DNA of 64,000 bases from Dermanyssus gallinae. Its lineage: Eukaryota; Arthropoda; Arachnida; Mesostigmata; Dermanyssidae. Position numbers and translations under genes: made by a program. Within the stretch, counting starts at the first letter, position 1. Each line of letters begins with the position of its first letter. This document shows positions 10,889 through 21,090 of the stretch, piece after piece. The notes beneath the pieces are model-generated. The model did not search any database. It had not been told where the DNA came from and was given only the letters and a program-made list of their open reading frames with translations. The stretch is from assembly GCA_003439945.1 (NCBI GenBank), contig QVRM01001124.1, positions 1 through 64,000 of the forward strand. The letters are read 5' to 3'.

Positions 10889-13880
10889 AGTACTCCAGCT
10901 CAACTGCAACCGCAGCAGAGGCGCGCACAACATGCTCCAGGAGGTCAGCAGCAGAGTAGGAGCCGACCTCTTGTTGCTCAGCGAGCCTAACATCCGGTGG
11001 GCAGAAAACCGTTCCCCGGACTGTTTTGCAGACGCCGACAGCGCTACGAGCATCGTACTTGACCATCGCAGCCAGATGCGCATCTCCAGACACGGCTGCG
11101 GCTACGGTTTTACATGGGTTGACGTCGCAAACATCGGACGCTTTTATTCCTGCTACTGCAGTCCTAACGTTCCACTTGACAACCTTAACAGGCTTTTAGA
11201 CGACTTATCTTCCTCTTTTAACCAAACTGACGCGCCACTTTTAGTAATAACCGGAGATTTTAACGCCGCGGCCAGCGCATGGGGCTCGGCCAGAACCAGT
11301 CATAGGGGGCTCGCAATCCTCGACTGGTTAGCGGCTGAAGACCTCGTGGTTCTTAACAAAGGTACGCCTACCTTTCACAGGGCCGGGCGCACCTCATGTA
11401 TCGATCTTACTATCACGCGCAGGGCCGATGCCAACAAGATTTTAGACTGGAAGGTGCTTCAGGAAGAGGAATCCCTCAGCGACCATTTTATCATCGAATT
11501 CCACGTGACTACTGCCGCGATGACAAATCCAACGGAGCGTCCGCCCATTATACGCCAGGGAGCCGAACAACTTCGGAGGTCCCTCAGGGCCCTTATAGCA
11601 GCAGAGGGACCTCCAACTACGGCGGAGGGTCTCCAGCTGCTCCTAGAAAAGGCGTGCGCGGTCTCCCCAGGCCGTCCCGCACGTCGAGGATACCGAGGAA
11701 AGCCAAAACACTGGTGGACCGCGGCACTGGGACAACTACGGCGGAAATGCCTAAAAGCGCGACGGTGGCTCACCCGCGCCAGACGATCGTCACACGACGG
11801 GGAGGCCGCCAGACGCTTTAGAGCCGTATACAAGAACTTGCGGGCCCTCCTGCGCAGGGAAATCTTCAGGAGCAAGGAACGCTCCTGGAGGGCTTTCCTG
11901 GAGGAGCTGGAGGACGACCCCTGGGGGCGCCCATACAAAATGATCAGGGGGCTCCCCCCTTACAAGCGCAGGGTAGAAATATCCCCGGAAGATGCGCGGG
12001 TGGCGATCGAGGCGCTCTTTCCTCAACACCCACCCTTCGACCGCGCCCCCTACCTAGAGGCTTCAGGGGAGGAGGAAGAGGATACCCCGGAGGTCACGCT
12101 CCAAGAGGTGCTGGACGCTGCGGCACGCCTCAAACAGGGAAAGGCACCGGGCCCAGATGGTGTCCCGGTCTCCGCGGTCACAACACTGATGAAAGAATTT
12201 CCAGAAGCGGTGGCGTCAGCGGCGACCGGGATGCTCCGGTCGGGCTCGTTTCCCAGCGCATGGAGGGCCGCAAGCTTGGTCCTCATACCCAAAGGCCCCA
12301 GCTCTTACCGCCCTATTTGCCTACTCGGCTCCCTGGCCAAAGCTTTCGAGTCTATCGTGGAGGCACGCCTGCGGGACTTCGCGGAGGAGAACGACCTGCT
12401 GTCAGAGGCCCAGCATGGGTTCCGCAAAGGCCACTCGACAATCGGCGCCATAAAGCAGATCCAGACGCAGGCCGAACTCCTCCACGAATCCCCGCCAAGA
12501 AGACGGGACCTCTACCTCGCTATTTTACTAGACGTACGAAACGCTTTTAACAGCCTACCCTGGAGAGTCATCCTGGAGACTCTTCACAGGAAGAACGTTC
12601 CCTTTTACCTACGGCGCATTATATCGAACTACCTAAAGGACCGGACAGTACAGTCCCACGGAATCGTTTTTAACATGACTGCAGGGGTGCCACAGGGCTC
12701 CATACTTGGCCCCCTGCTATGGAACATAGCGTACGACGACGTGCTGCGACTAAGGGACTTGCCCCCCGGGGTCAGCCTCCTAGCCTATGCCGACGACCTC
12801 GTCCTTACCGTCCAGGCCCGGACACCGGACCTGCTGCAAAGCCGTGCGAACGAAGCACTTGAAGACGTCGCCCGCTGGATGCAAGCGGCGGGACTCGCCC
12901 TCGCCCCCGCCAAGAGCGAGGCAATACTTTTGGTAGGACGGAGAAACTGTCCTGCCATTCACCTTCGCCTAGAAGACCAAGAGATTGTGCTTGTTGACAA
13001 GGTCAGGTACCTCGGGGTCACCCTAGACAGGGGTCTCCGCGGCACTGAACACGTGCGGCGGGCGACGGAGAAGGCAACCAAGACAGCAAACAACGTCGCA
13101 CGGCTAATGCCTAATAATCATGGACCACGACAAACCCAGCGGCGAATAATCATGTCCGTGGCCGAGTCAGTCGCCCTATACGGAGCTCCGGCCTGGCCGA
13201 CCGACACTCTGAAGCTTGCCGTCAACAGGACGCGCCTGCGTCGGGCCCAGAGGGTCGGAGCCCTCAGGGTGATCGCGGCGTACCGGACGGTAAGCGCAGC
13301 GGCGGCGTTCGTCCTTGCTGGAACGATTCCCTGGGATCTGAAAGCTGCCGAACGCCGCCGCTTATGGGGTAACCCCCAGCGCAAGAAGGACGAGGAGCGT
13401 CGGCATACTATCGACCTCTGGCAGGAAGAATGGGCCGGCCTACAAGAGGGTGCCCCTGGCACCAGTCTCCGCGCCGTTATACCCGACATCAAGGAATGGC
13501 TAAACCGCCCGGGGGGTGAACTCACCTTCTACACGACCCAGATCCTGACAGGGCATGGCGACTTCCAGTCCTACCTGTTCAGGATCGGGAAGGCTCCCAG
13601 TCCTAAATGCATCCACTGCGGCGACGGACCGGAAGACACTTCAGACCACACGGCACTGAAGTGCCCAGCATGGGCGGAGCAGCGCGTACCTCTACTGCTT
13701 CTAATGAACACACCGGATTTTAACCTACGCGACGTCTGCAAAAAAATGACGGAAACGCTTTTAAACTGGAACACCACAGCCGGAGTCTTCAGAGCCATTC
13801 TACAGAAGAAAACGAGCGCCAACTACCTACGGCGCCCCCCCCTCCCCGTGGCTCCCGGGGAACACACCCGCCAGGAGTAG
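10872..13880 (+). CDS. ORF2 of the R1-like element: APE endonuclease, reverse transcriptase, CCHC
   Basis: An uninterrupted 1002-residue ORF from ATG 10872. The open frame extends further upstream only without an ATG, and 10872 sits in the usual ORF1/ORF2 overlap. Residues 1-220 form an apurinic-like endonuclease: N11, E38, GDFNA at 128-132 and SDH at 193-195. RT follows, with PGPDGVP, YRPICLL, HGFRKGHST, the catalytic Asp of the DVRNAF motif (about 554), GVPQGSILGPLLWN and YADD at 639-642. Near the C-terminus is C913-X2-C916-X9-H926-X4-C931, the CCHC site seen in R1-clade ORF2. The protein would nick target DNA and prime reverse transcription there. All catalytic motifs look intact. Confidence 0.9.
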   Translation: MTPVRKVLQLNCNRSRGAHNMLQEVSSRVGADLLLLSEPNIRWAENRSPDCFADADSATSIVLDHRSQMRISRHGCGYGFTWVDVANIGRFYSCYCSPNVPLDNLNRLLDDLSSSFNQTDAPLLVITGDFNAAASAWGSARTSHRGLAILDWLAAEDLVVLNKGTPTFHRAGRTSCIDLTITRRADANKILDWKVLQEEESLSDHFIIEFHVTTAAMTNPTERPPIIRQGAEQLRRSLRALIAAEGPPTTAEGLQLLLEKACAVSPGRPARRGYRGKPKHWWTAALGQLRRKCLKARRWLTRARRSSHDGEAARRFRAVYKNLRALLRREIFRSKERSWRAFLEELEDDPWGRPYKMIRGLPPYKRRVEISPEDARVAIEALFPQHPPFDRAPYLEASGEEEEDTPEVTLQEVLDAAARLKQGKAPGPDGVPVSAVTTLMKEFPEAVASAATGMLRSGSFPSAWRAASLVLIPKGPSSYRPICLLGSLAKAFESIVEARLRDFAEENDLLSEAQHGFRKGHSTIGAIKQIQTQAELLHESPPRRRDLYLAILLDVRNAFNSLPWRVILETLHRKNVPFYLRRIISNYLKDRTVQSHGIVFNMTAGVPQGSILGPLLWNIAYDDVLRLRDLPPGVSLLAYADDLVLTVQARTPDLLQSRANEALEDVARWMQAAGLALAPAKSEAILLVGRRNCPAIHLRLEDQEIVLVDKVRYLGVTLDRGLRGTEHVRRATEKATKTANNVARLMPNNHGPRQTQRRIIMSVAESVALYGAPAWPTDTLKLAVNRTRLRRAQRVGALRVIAAYRTVSAAAAFVLAGTIPWDLKAAERRRLWGNPQRKKDEERRHTIDLWQEEWAGLQEGAPGTSLRAVIPDIKEWLNRPGGELTFYTTQILTGHGDFQSYLFRIGKAPSPKCIHCGDGPEDTSDHTALKCPAWAEQRVPLLLLMNTPDFNLRDVCKKMTETLLNWNTTAGVFRAILQKKTSANYLRRPPLPVAPGEHTRQE

Positions 13881-14057
13881 AAGACTCGCCCCCCCTGACT
13901 GTTTGATGATATGCGCAACGCAGTTCCCAGTCAGTGTGGGGGACGGGGACATGACTGGTTTTTAGTGGGTTGGAGCCCCACACTACCGGCCCGCATCTGC
14001 AGGGAGCTCCCCTGCCGCGGTGCCCGCGTGTGCAACCGCATTTCCCAGTTAGTCCTC

Positions 14058-14088
<31 letters not shown>
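13881..14088 (+). other. 3' UTR and poly(A) tail of the R1-like element
   Basis: About 180 bp of GC-rich untranslated sequence ends in A28 (14061-14088), directly joined to the right target-site duplication. The oligo(A) end marks target-primed reverse transcription. Confidence 0.8.
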
Positions 14089-14091
<3 letters not shown>

Positions 14092-14103
14092 GATAACCTG
14101 AAG
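14088..14103. repeat. right target-site duplication of the nested R1-like element
   Basis: Identical to 8273-8288. The outer element's ORF1 resumes at 14104 in the frame left at 8288. Confidence 0.9.
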
Positions 14104-15432
14104 GTTTGTGAAAACGCCACCCCGACGATGGAAAATAACACGCCTTTAGGCGTAAAGAGGAGGAAGACGTTACCTGAGACTATAGAACAAGTTGTTCAAG
14201 ACGAAGCGGTTAACAGGGACGATGATAATGGTGGATTCACAGTTCACACGTCCCGTAAAGAGAAGCGCTTGGCGGCGCGAGAACTGAAGCAGTTGGACAA
14301 GCTTAGAGATGATCTTAAAGCAGGTACCATAGGCACCCTCAAAGTCGTCTTTCGCAGACAACCCACCGAAGATAATACGCCCGTTAACTTTGAAGAAGGG
14401 TCACTGCTAACTTTATTTAAGGCAATTCACACATTGTCCCCAGGAAGTAGAATTTCTGGTGACAAGTCAAGTATCGCCGTTTGGACTTCTAACATGAAGT
14501 CAGCAACTTCTCTGTTGAACATCAAGCAACTAAACGGGATACAAGTAAAGGCCTTATGCCCAGCTATAGCTTCATTCAAGGCAAGAATTCAAGGTGTTAG
14601 CATCGCCTTCACAGAGGCAGAAATCCTAGAGGAATTAAAAGACTTAGGAGTGACTCTAGTTCGTCGCCTGCACGCCACTCGGGGCGATGCACGGAAGCCC
14701 TTAGACCGGATGATACTTACATTTGACCGGCAACCACCGATCTCTATATTTCTGGGTTATAAGTCGCACGCCGTAGTGCTCGAACCGGATCAACCGATGG
14801 TCTGCTTTAAATGCCTCCGACCCGGTCATATAGCAAGTCAGTGTAGCCTACAAAAAATCTGTCGTAGATGTGGAACCGAGGGGCATATAGCCGCTTCATG
14901 TCAAAACACACCTCGGTGTGTTAATTGCCGTGGACCACATCCTGCTGGAGCGTCTTCATGCCCGAGACTTTTCTTCCTTAGGGAGAATAGTAGACTCATC
15001 AGTGAGGCCCGTACACTCCAGCAGGTGAAAGTAAATCACCCCGCAGCAACTATAGAAGAAGCTTGCAAACAAGCGCCTATACCGGCCGATATCGCTATTG
15101 GCCAAAAAACATATGCCGCTGCGGTTAGAGGTATAACTACCTCTGAAGATGGAAACCCATCAATAATTTTGCCTAGGCCCAGGAACCCGCCGAAAAAGAA
15201 ACGAATGCCGCGGCAACAACGAGCTGGATCGTTTAGAAGTTCTCGTGTTATTTTACCACGGCGCCGGTTCAATGCCAAGGCCCACAAGACGCTCACCAAC
15301 CTGTCGTCACTGTCTGGCCTTCTTTCAGTAGTCAGCCCAGAGCTAGCTAAGGCGATCGAAACTATTACTGAAGTTCTTCAGCCCCTACTTGCGTTACTTT
15401 CACTTGTTGAGAAGCTTAAACACACCTCGTCA

Positions 15433-15437
15433 TAATG
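15433..15437 (+). promoter_or_regulatory. TAATG stop/start junction between ORF1 and ORF2 of the outer element
   Basis: The ORF1 stop TAA (15433-15435) shares its last A with the ORF2 ATG (15435-15437). UAAUG junctions are known to couple translation of two ORFs by termination and reinitiation in the silkworm non-LTR element SART1. The same mechanism is inferred here. Confidence 0.65.
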
Positions 15438-18345
15438 GAAGACCACGCCTACCTGCCATCCGGGAGCTCTTCAACCCCAACAACAACGACGAGACTGCTG
15501 GTACAACCTAACATCGTAGACGCCGAACCTAGCCTGAAAGTTCCCTGCCCGGTGTGTGGCGTACTATACACCAGGCGTGGCTTACTACGACACACTAGAG
15601 CAAAACACCCGACAGATATAGCACCGTCTCCCGATATTGACACGAGTGACCCCGCCGATCCTTAAGTTAAAGATATCCTAGTCAAGATTCAAGACATTAG
15701 TAAAACTTTTAAATTAGTACGTATCACACCAAAATCCATGAGGCATATCTTAGCCTTGACCCTCACTAAGGTGCTCGATGATGTACACACTCAGAACAGT
15801 TTCCACGCTTGGTTAGTCTTATTTTCCTTCGTACCGGTCATACTCCGCCTCCCAGCCAATAGAAATATCAACCAATCATTAGCGCAAATCATAAGGAAGA
15901 ATCTCCGGGATTACGAGTGCGGCACCAGGTTGCATAACCTGACGGCCCACAGAACCGCTCAAAGAAACGCGCGAACCCACGCTGACTTCGATGTTGCTAG
16001 AAGAGTCTTAACCAAGTTATCTGAAGGAGACGGCACCAATGCTGCTAGAATCCTAATCTCTACAGACACGTTTTCATCTGGCGAAGATACCGCCAACGCA
16101 CTAAGAGCGAAACACCCGCCTGCACCAGCAGAGCCTATATGGCCTGAGCCACCATCAACAGATTCTGGATCCACAAGCAAGGAAGACATTTTTGCTGCTG
16201 TTCAATCTTTTCCCAGAAGTTCCTCAGCAGGATTAGACTTTATCCGTCCAAGACTACTAGCCGACTTGCTGTCCCCAAACCTCGGAGAAACAGCCAATAA
16301 ATTGGCAATATCTATCGCCAAAGTTGTTGACATACTGCGCTTCGGGCAACCACCAGCGGAACTTTTACCAATCATTTTCGGCGCTAAATTATTTGCATTG
16401 GAAAAGAAGTGCGGCTCTATCCGACCGATAGCATGCTCATCATGCCTGCGCAGGATTGCTTCGAAGGTCAGCATAAGAGATAACACAGGACAGCTCGCAC
16501 ACCTAATAGACGACCGACAACTAGGGTTCTCGGTCAAAGCCGGAGTAGAAACAGCGGTTCATACAACTCGCTCTTTCCTGGCCTCCAGGACTTGCCCTAC
16601 GTACTTGCTCAAGTTGGATTTTTCAAATGCTTTTAATACGATAAGAAGAGACCATTTGCTAAGGACAGTCAAGGACTCAACCCCAGACATGTACCATTAT
16701 GTCGAGTCCTCATATAGACGTCCAACTTGCCTTGTAACGTCTGACCTAATACTATCGTCCGAGACAGGTATACAACAAGGAGACCCTCTGGGTCCACCTT
16801 TATTTTGCCTGGCAGCTAACGACCTGATCAAATCGCTCGAAAGCCCGCTTAACATGTGGTACTTGGACGATGGCGTACTGGCAGGCAACGCCTCTACAAT
16901 CGCTAGTGACATACAGAAGATTATCGATTTCGAGAACGTAAGCGGCTTAGCCCTGAATCCCTCGAAATGCGACCTGTTCGTATGGAATCCTGATGCAGAT
17001 TCAACAACCTCTGAGATCACGCACTTGTTACCGGGCTGCAAGATACTCAGCGCAAACGAAGTAGAGCTCCTAGGGGTACCCCCTACTTCAGGAAGGTGTC
17101 GCCCCCGTGTTGCAGAAGTGGTTGGATAAACTGAATACCGCTTCGGAGCGCCTTCCTTTGATAGGTTACCATAGCGGTCTTTACCTGCTAAGGTGCTCTT
17201 ACTCAGCCACACGCCTAACTCATATTCTGAGGGGTATTGAACTTACCGGCGAGACGGACGAGCTACGACGCTTTAATGATCTTACAGCCAATACAATAAC
17301 CAATCTGCTTAACATCAAACTGGACGCTACAGCCAAACGACAGATGTTCTTGCCAATAGCCAAGGGGGGACTTGGCTTACCAGACCCGACAATATTAGCA
17401 CTCCCTGCGATAGTTGCTGCCACCCACCAGGTTTCCGGCAAGGTCTGCGAACTTCTTGACGAAGCCGGCCAGCTCGAATTTACCTCCATGCGAGATCGAG
17501 TCACGAGTAATTTGGTTGAGGTTCTTGGAACTTCACCAAATAACGTCGCATCTCAGAGTGAGTGGTCGGCCATGCTAGCCGATCAACATGCTTGTTTACT
17601 TATTGATCAAGCTGACAGTGACTCTACTAGGGCTCGGCTTAGGGCAACCTCCGCAAAACATGGAAGCGATTGGCTACACGCCCTACCCAGTGCATCGTTA
17701 GGAACCTTACTGGATGATGCCACTACAAGAATATGCGTTGGCCTCCGACTTGGTACGCCGCTCGTTCACCCTCACATATGCCGATGCGGGGAGCCAGTGG
17801 GCATTAGAGCTCACCACGCTCTATCCTGCGCCCTCAGTGAAGGTCGTCGACCACGTCACGCGGCTATCAACGACACAATAGCAAGGGTCTTGAGGACGGC
17901 AGGCTACCCAAGTACACTGGAACCAACTGGACTAACCAGAAACGACGGCAAGCGTCCCGACGGGATGACTCTCATCCCCTTTGAACGAGGCCGTACCCTC
18001 GTTTGGGATGCCACCGTAACCGACTTACTTTCCCCCTTAATGGTCGGTTTCGGTTCACTTAGAGCTGGTCACGCCGCGACCCAAGCAGAAACGAACAAGA
18101 TGAACAAATATGCCGAACTGGCAAGAGCCCATAACTTCAGCCCAGTGGCCTTCGAAACCTTGGGACCACCAGGCCCCTTGACTGAAAGAATACTTACTAA
18201 ATTGGGCGAACGATTAAAAATAACTACTGGGGACAAGAGAGCCGCACAATTTTTGCGCCAAAGACTTTCCATTGACGTCCAGCGGGGCAACGCGATCTCA
18301 GTTTTGGGGTCGCTTGCCGAATGGTGCACACCAGGGCTGTTATAG
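15435..18345 (+). pseudogene. ORF2 of the outer element: C2H2 finger, YLDD reverse transcriptase, PD-(D/E)XK-like nuclease
   Basis: From ATG 15435, a finger at C38-C41-H53-H58 resembles the DNA-binding finger at the N-terminus of R2-type proteins. An in-frame TAA at 15663-15665 follows; after it the same frame stays open to 17129 and encodes RT, with DFSNAF, GIQQGDPLGPP and YLDD (16860-16871). A 1-base shift follows: one extra C in the C5 run at 17079-17083 explains it. The last part, to 18345, has a CRC...H...C site and RPDG (Asp at 17959) then WDATVTD (Asp at 18007), with a downstream KY, matching restriction-like endonucleases. Corrected length is about 969 codons. Two lesions make this copy inactive. 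The TAA could alternatively end a separate small finger protein. Confidence 0.75.
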
Positions 18346-18751
18346 GCTGAAAGTTAACACGTTCACTTACACAGGATTGTAATATAAATTGATTAATAGA
18401 ATATTTCCAGTATGAAAGAATATGGTGCCTTTAAGAAGCAGATAACTTCGGGTCCCTCGGCTATATAGACAATGAATAGAAACGAGCGTGCCGAATCTCC
18501 TTGGGCAACGCCTATATTCTACGTCACCGCAATTGTAACATAGCTGTCTCCGTTTTTCACTATGATAATATTGTTCCGTCGAATATAACGATGTAAATGA
18601 GTGCACTGTTCCTCTAACCAATAATTTGTTGTTGATTGCGTTCAGGAGGCGATTTCTTGGAAAATGAGTGGAAAGATCTTTTAAAATCAATAGATGCCGT
18701 TATGTCATTCTTTTTTTCTCCCTGGTGTGCTCTAACACAAATGAAACCTAG
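18346..18751 (+). other. probable 3' flank of the outer element
   Basis: AT-rich sequence after the ORF2 stop. I see no poly(A), no second target-site copy and no sharp boundary, so the 3' end of the outer element cannot be placed. Confidence 0.3.
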
Positions 18752-18800
18752 TTTAAATTGGTTCCCAATTTAAACAAGGTGAATGCCGGAGTGGATAAAA
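18752..18800 (+). repeat. truncated SINE tail, same family as 40715-40868
   Basis: The string around CCAATTTAAACAAGGTGAATGCCGGAGTGGA matches, with two substitutions, the minus strand of about 40727-40757. Only the 3' part is present; the tRNA-like head is missing. The longest identical blocks are AATGCCGGAGTGGA and ACAAGGT. Confidence 0.65.
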
Positions 18801-19844
18801 AATCGACCACAATTAAAAAAAACGGGGAGCACAGATGTCTCAATAAAAAGAGATGTCGTTGCCGTTTCAGATCTCGCTGCTGTGACGTCATAATATTCCG
18901 TGGTGTCACACTATTTTCGAAAACCCGCCTTTTGATATCTGCCAAGATGATTGAGAATTTATGATTGTACACATGTCCGGCAATGGCGAGACCATCCAAA
19001 AAGAATCTGCCTGATCACGTTAGCATTAGAAAGAGACGGGATATTATTTAAAAAAACAAAAGATGTTAAGTTGGTCAAATCTTCAGAGAAACTGCTTTGA
19101 AACAGTATGTGTCACGCCGGTCATCTTCCCCACTCCGTCCCATTAATTATAGTGGCATGCAATAGAAAAGGTATTTTTTAACAAAACGAAATTTATCTCC
19201 TCTATGGCCCAAACATTATTTTACGTGGGAATAGAAAAAAGTTGCTTGGAGCCAAGGCTGGCGCATAGAAAGGTTGCGGCATTATAGAAACCGCGTTGTC
19301 GTGATGGAGGATTCAAGAGTTATTTGCTCAGAGTTCAGGCCTCTTAGGTCCGAATTTCGTGCGCAATCTTCTTAAAATATCGGGGTAGTATTTCTTATTG
19401 ACCGTAGAACTAGGTGGCAAAAAATCGTGGAAGATGATTATAGTCGAAAAAAATAAGTAAAAAACACCTTGGTGTTGGATCTACTCGGTCTGAATTTATT
19501 ACGTCGAAGACCTTCCCGAACTGGGGTCATCTTTGGTTTCTGCACGTCCGTGGCGAAATCGACCGTACCATGCATGCACAGTGTTTCGGGACACTGCTTG
19601 ATCCCCATATACGGTTTGTAACATTTTCACCACTCTAATATATGATTTGCTTTTGAACACACAACTTCATAAAAATTCGTTGCTCTTCCATTTTTGGCTC
19701 TTTAAGAAGCACCGAACCTTGTTATATTCACTTTTTCAACGAAACTTAAACAATTAACACTACCACCGAGTGGCGCGAAATTTGGCCTTGGTATTTTCGA
19801 TCAGACGGCAAAATTCAAATACTAGAACTTGCCGATCCGCCGCC
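18801..19844. other. no gene or repeat recognised
   Basis: AT-rich DNA without a sustained reading frame or motif that I can name. Confidence 0.4.
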
Positions 19845-19876
<32 letters not shown>

Positions 19877-20031
19877 GGACGATAGCCTTTCCTGCAAAAT
19901 TACCTGAATAGTTATAATTGTTTGAATTTATGTAATCATGGAAATTTCAAGCTCAATGAAAAGTTATTGAACTCAAATAAATTTGCCGTCCGGAGAAGAC
20001 GGTCCCATAAAAAAAATATATTTATATATAT
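19845..20031 (+). repeat. AT-bracketed dispersed unit, copy 1
   Basis: About 160 bp between an (AT)n array (19845-19870) and a TATATA/GA array (from about 20017). Its reverse complement recurs at about 47313-47480 with roughly 90% identity by eye, again bounded on both sides by AT arrays. It contains the imperfect hairpin GCCGTCC...GACGGTCC near 19985-20005. No coding capacity. Confidence 0.75.
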
Positions 20032-20095
20032 AGAGAGAGAGAGCGAGAGAGAGAGGGAGGGAGGGGGAGAGAGAAAGAGGGAGAGAGAGATACAT
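20017..20095. repeat. compound (AT)n/(GA)n microsatellite
   Basis: TATATATATA passes into GA repeats with GCGA and GGGA interruptions. Confidence 0.85.
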
Positions 20096-20270
20096 ATGCA
20101 TGTATGAACATATACATGCCTATCTATATTCATACATGTTCATACGTGTATGATGCGCGTGAGGAACGACTCCCGCCATGAGGGTGTCAGAATGATTTGT
20201 AGGATTTTTGATTCAGCTTGAAGAGTTGCTTTTGGCGTTGCTGTTTCCGTCAGACCGGTAGCTACGCCCG

Positions 20271-20292
20271 TATATATATATATATATGCATA

Positions 20293-20360
<68 letters not shown>
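20271..20360. repeat. (AT)n microsatellite
   Basis: About 90 bp of AT repeats with three single interruptions. Confidence 0.9.
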
Positions 20361-20362
<2 letters not shown>

Positions 20363-20669
20363 TAATGCATTAGCCGGTCGTGAGCAACCGCATGTCCACG
20401 GCCGATTTGTCCGATTAGAGCTCACCACTCGCTTGCCATCACTTTGACCGCTCTGTGGTCAGACGACGGCGGCGGCAGCGGTGGCGATGATTCCCGGCGC
20501 TGACGCCGCGGTCAATCGCGCTCTCGGTCCGTCGTGTCAAATCAGCGACGAGGCAGACAACCGTCCAACAACCGGCGCAGTCGCCTTCATCTTTGTGCTT
20601 ATTGTTGTTCTAGCTCCAGCCAAAACTCACTTTTGATGGACTTTTTGCGATTGACGCGCTGTTTGCAGG

Positions 20670-21090
20670 TGACTGCTACTGCTGCTGTTGCTGTGGTTGT
20701 TGTGATTGTGGTTGTTGGCGATATTAGCGGTGTTGCTGTTGTTGTAATTGTATTTGTTGTTGTTGCTGTCGTTGTTGTTGTTGTTGTTGTTGTTGTTGTT
20801 GCTGCTGCTGTTGTTGTTTTGATTGTGGTTGTTGGCGATATTGGCGGTGTTGCTGTTGTTGCACTTGTAATTGTTGTTGTTGCTGTTGTAATTTTTCTTC
20901 TTCCTCCTCTTGTCGTCATTGACACTGCCTGCACACGCCGCTACTATCGTAGTTAGAACTGTATCCATGCCAATATTATAGCAGCATATTCTGGTATTGT
21001 TGTTGTTGTTTTTGTTGTTGTTGGTGGTGTTGTTCTCGTCGTTGTCGTCGTCGTCGTCGTTGTTGTTATTGTTGTTGTTGTTGGTGAAAC
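20670..21090. repeat. GTT/GTC-rich cryptic triplet tract
   Basis: Long GTT, GTC and GCT runs broken by near-identical internal segments (GATTGTGGTTGTTGGCGATATT occurs twice, near 20704 and 20820). Reading frames across it give poly-Val, poly-Asn or poly-Thr and are composition artefacts. Confidence 0.85.

Larger units (their letters stand above)
8289..14088 (+). mobile_element. nested R1-clade-like non-LTR retrotransposon, near full length
   Basis: A 5.8-kb unit: 766-bp 5' leader, ORF1 with three CCHC knuckles (one frameshift), intact ORF2 with APE-type endonuclease, RT and a C-terminal CCHC site, about 180 bp of 3' UTR and an A28 tail. It is bounded by the 15-16 bp duplication at 8273-8288 and 14088-14103. 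ORF architecture, the GDFNA and SDH endonuclease motifs, and the 17-bp ORF1/ORF2 overlap fit the R1 clade. The target is ORF1 of another transposon, not 28S rDNA. Identical target copies and an open ORF2 suggest recent insertion. Confidence 0.85.
8130..15435 (+). pseudogene. gag-like ORF1 of the outer element, interrupted by a nested retrotransposon
   Basis: The frame opens at ATG 8130 and runs 53 codons to 8288, where the nested R1-like element begins. After that element and the second target-site copy it resumes at 14104 in the same frame and ends at TAA 15433-15435. An internal ATG at 14128 opens a 435-codon downstream part. Counting from it, three zinc knuckles are visible: C226-C229-H234-C239, C245-C248-H253-C258 and C264-C267-H271-C278. 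Such knuckle trios are known in gag-like ORF1 proteins of Jockey/I/R1-type elements, where they bind nucleic acid. The N-terminal half is charged and not recognised, and the C-terminus ends in a Leu-rich segment. The downstream ORF could in principle still be translated from 14128. Confidence 0.75.
8130..18345 (+). mobile_element. outer non-LTR retrotransposon with restriction-like endonuclease, split by a nested insertion
   Basis: Once 8289-14103 (the insert plus one target-site copy) is discounted, the element reads as two ORFs. ORF1 (8130-8288 plus 14104-15435) has about 496 codons and three CCHC knuckles. ORF2 (15435-18345) has about 969 codons with a C2H2 finger, RT and PD-(D/E)XK-like nuclease. 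The ORFs meet at TAATG. RT with a C-terminal CCHC-like site and RPD...WD nuclease is typical of RLE-type non-LTR elements (R2/NeSL/CRE-like groups). A separate CCHC gag ORF1 is unusual for those groups. Coordinates cover coding sequence only; both element ends are unknown. ORF2 carries one in-frame stop and one 1-base frameshift, and ORF1 is interrupted, so this copy is inactive. Confidence 0.75.
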
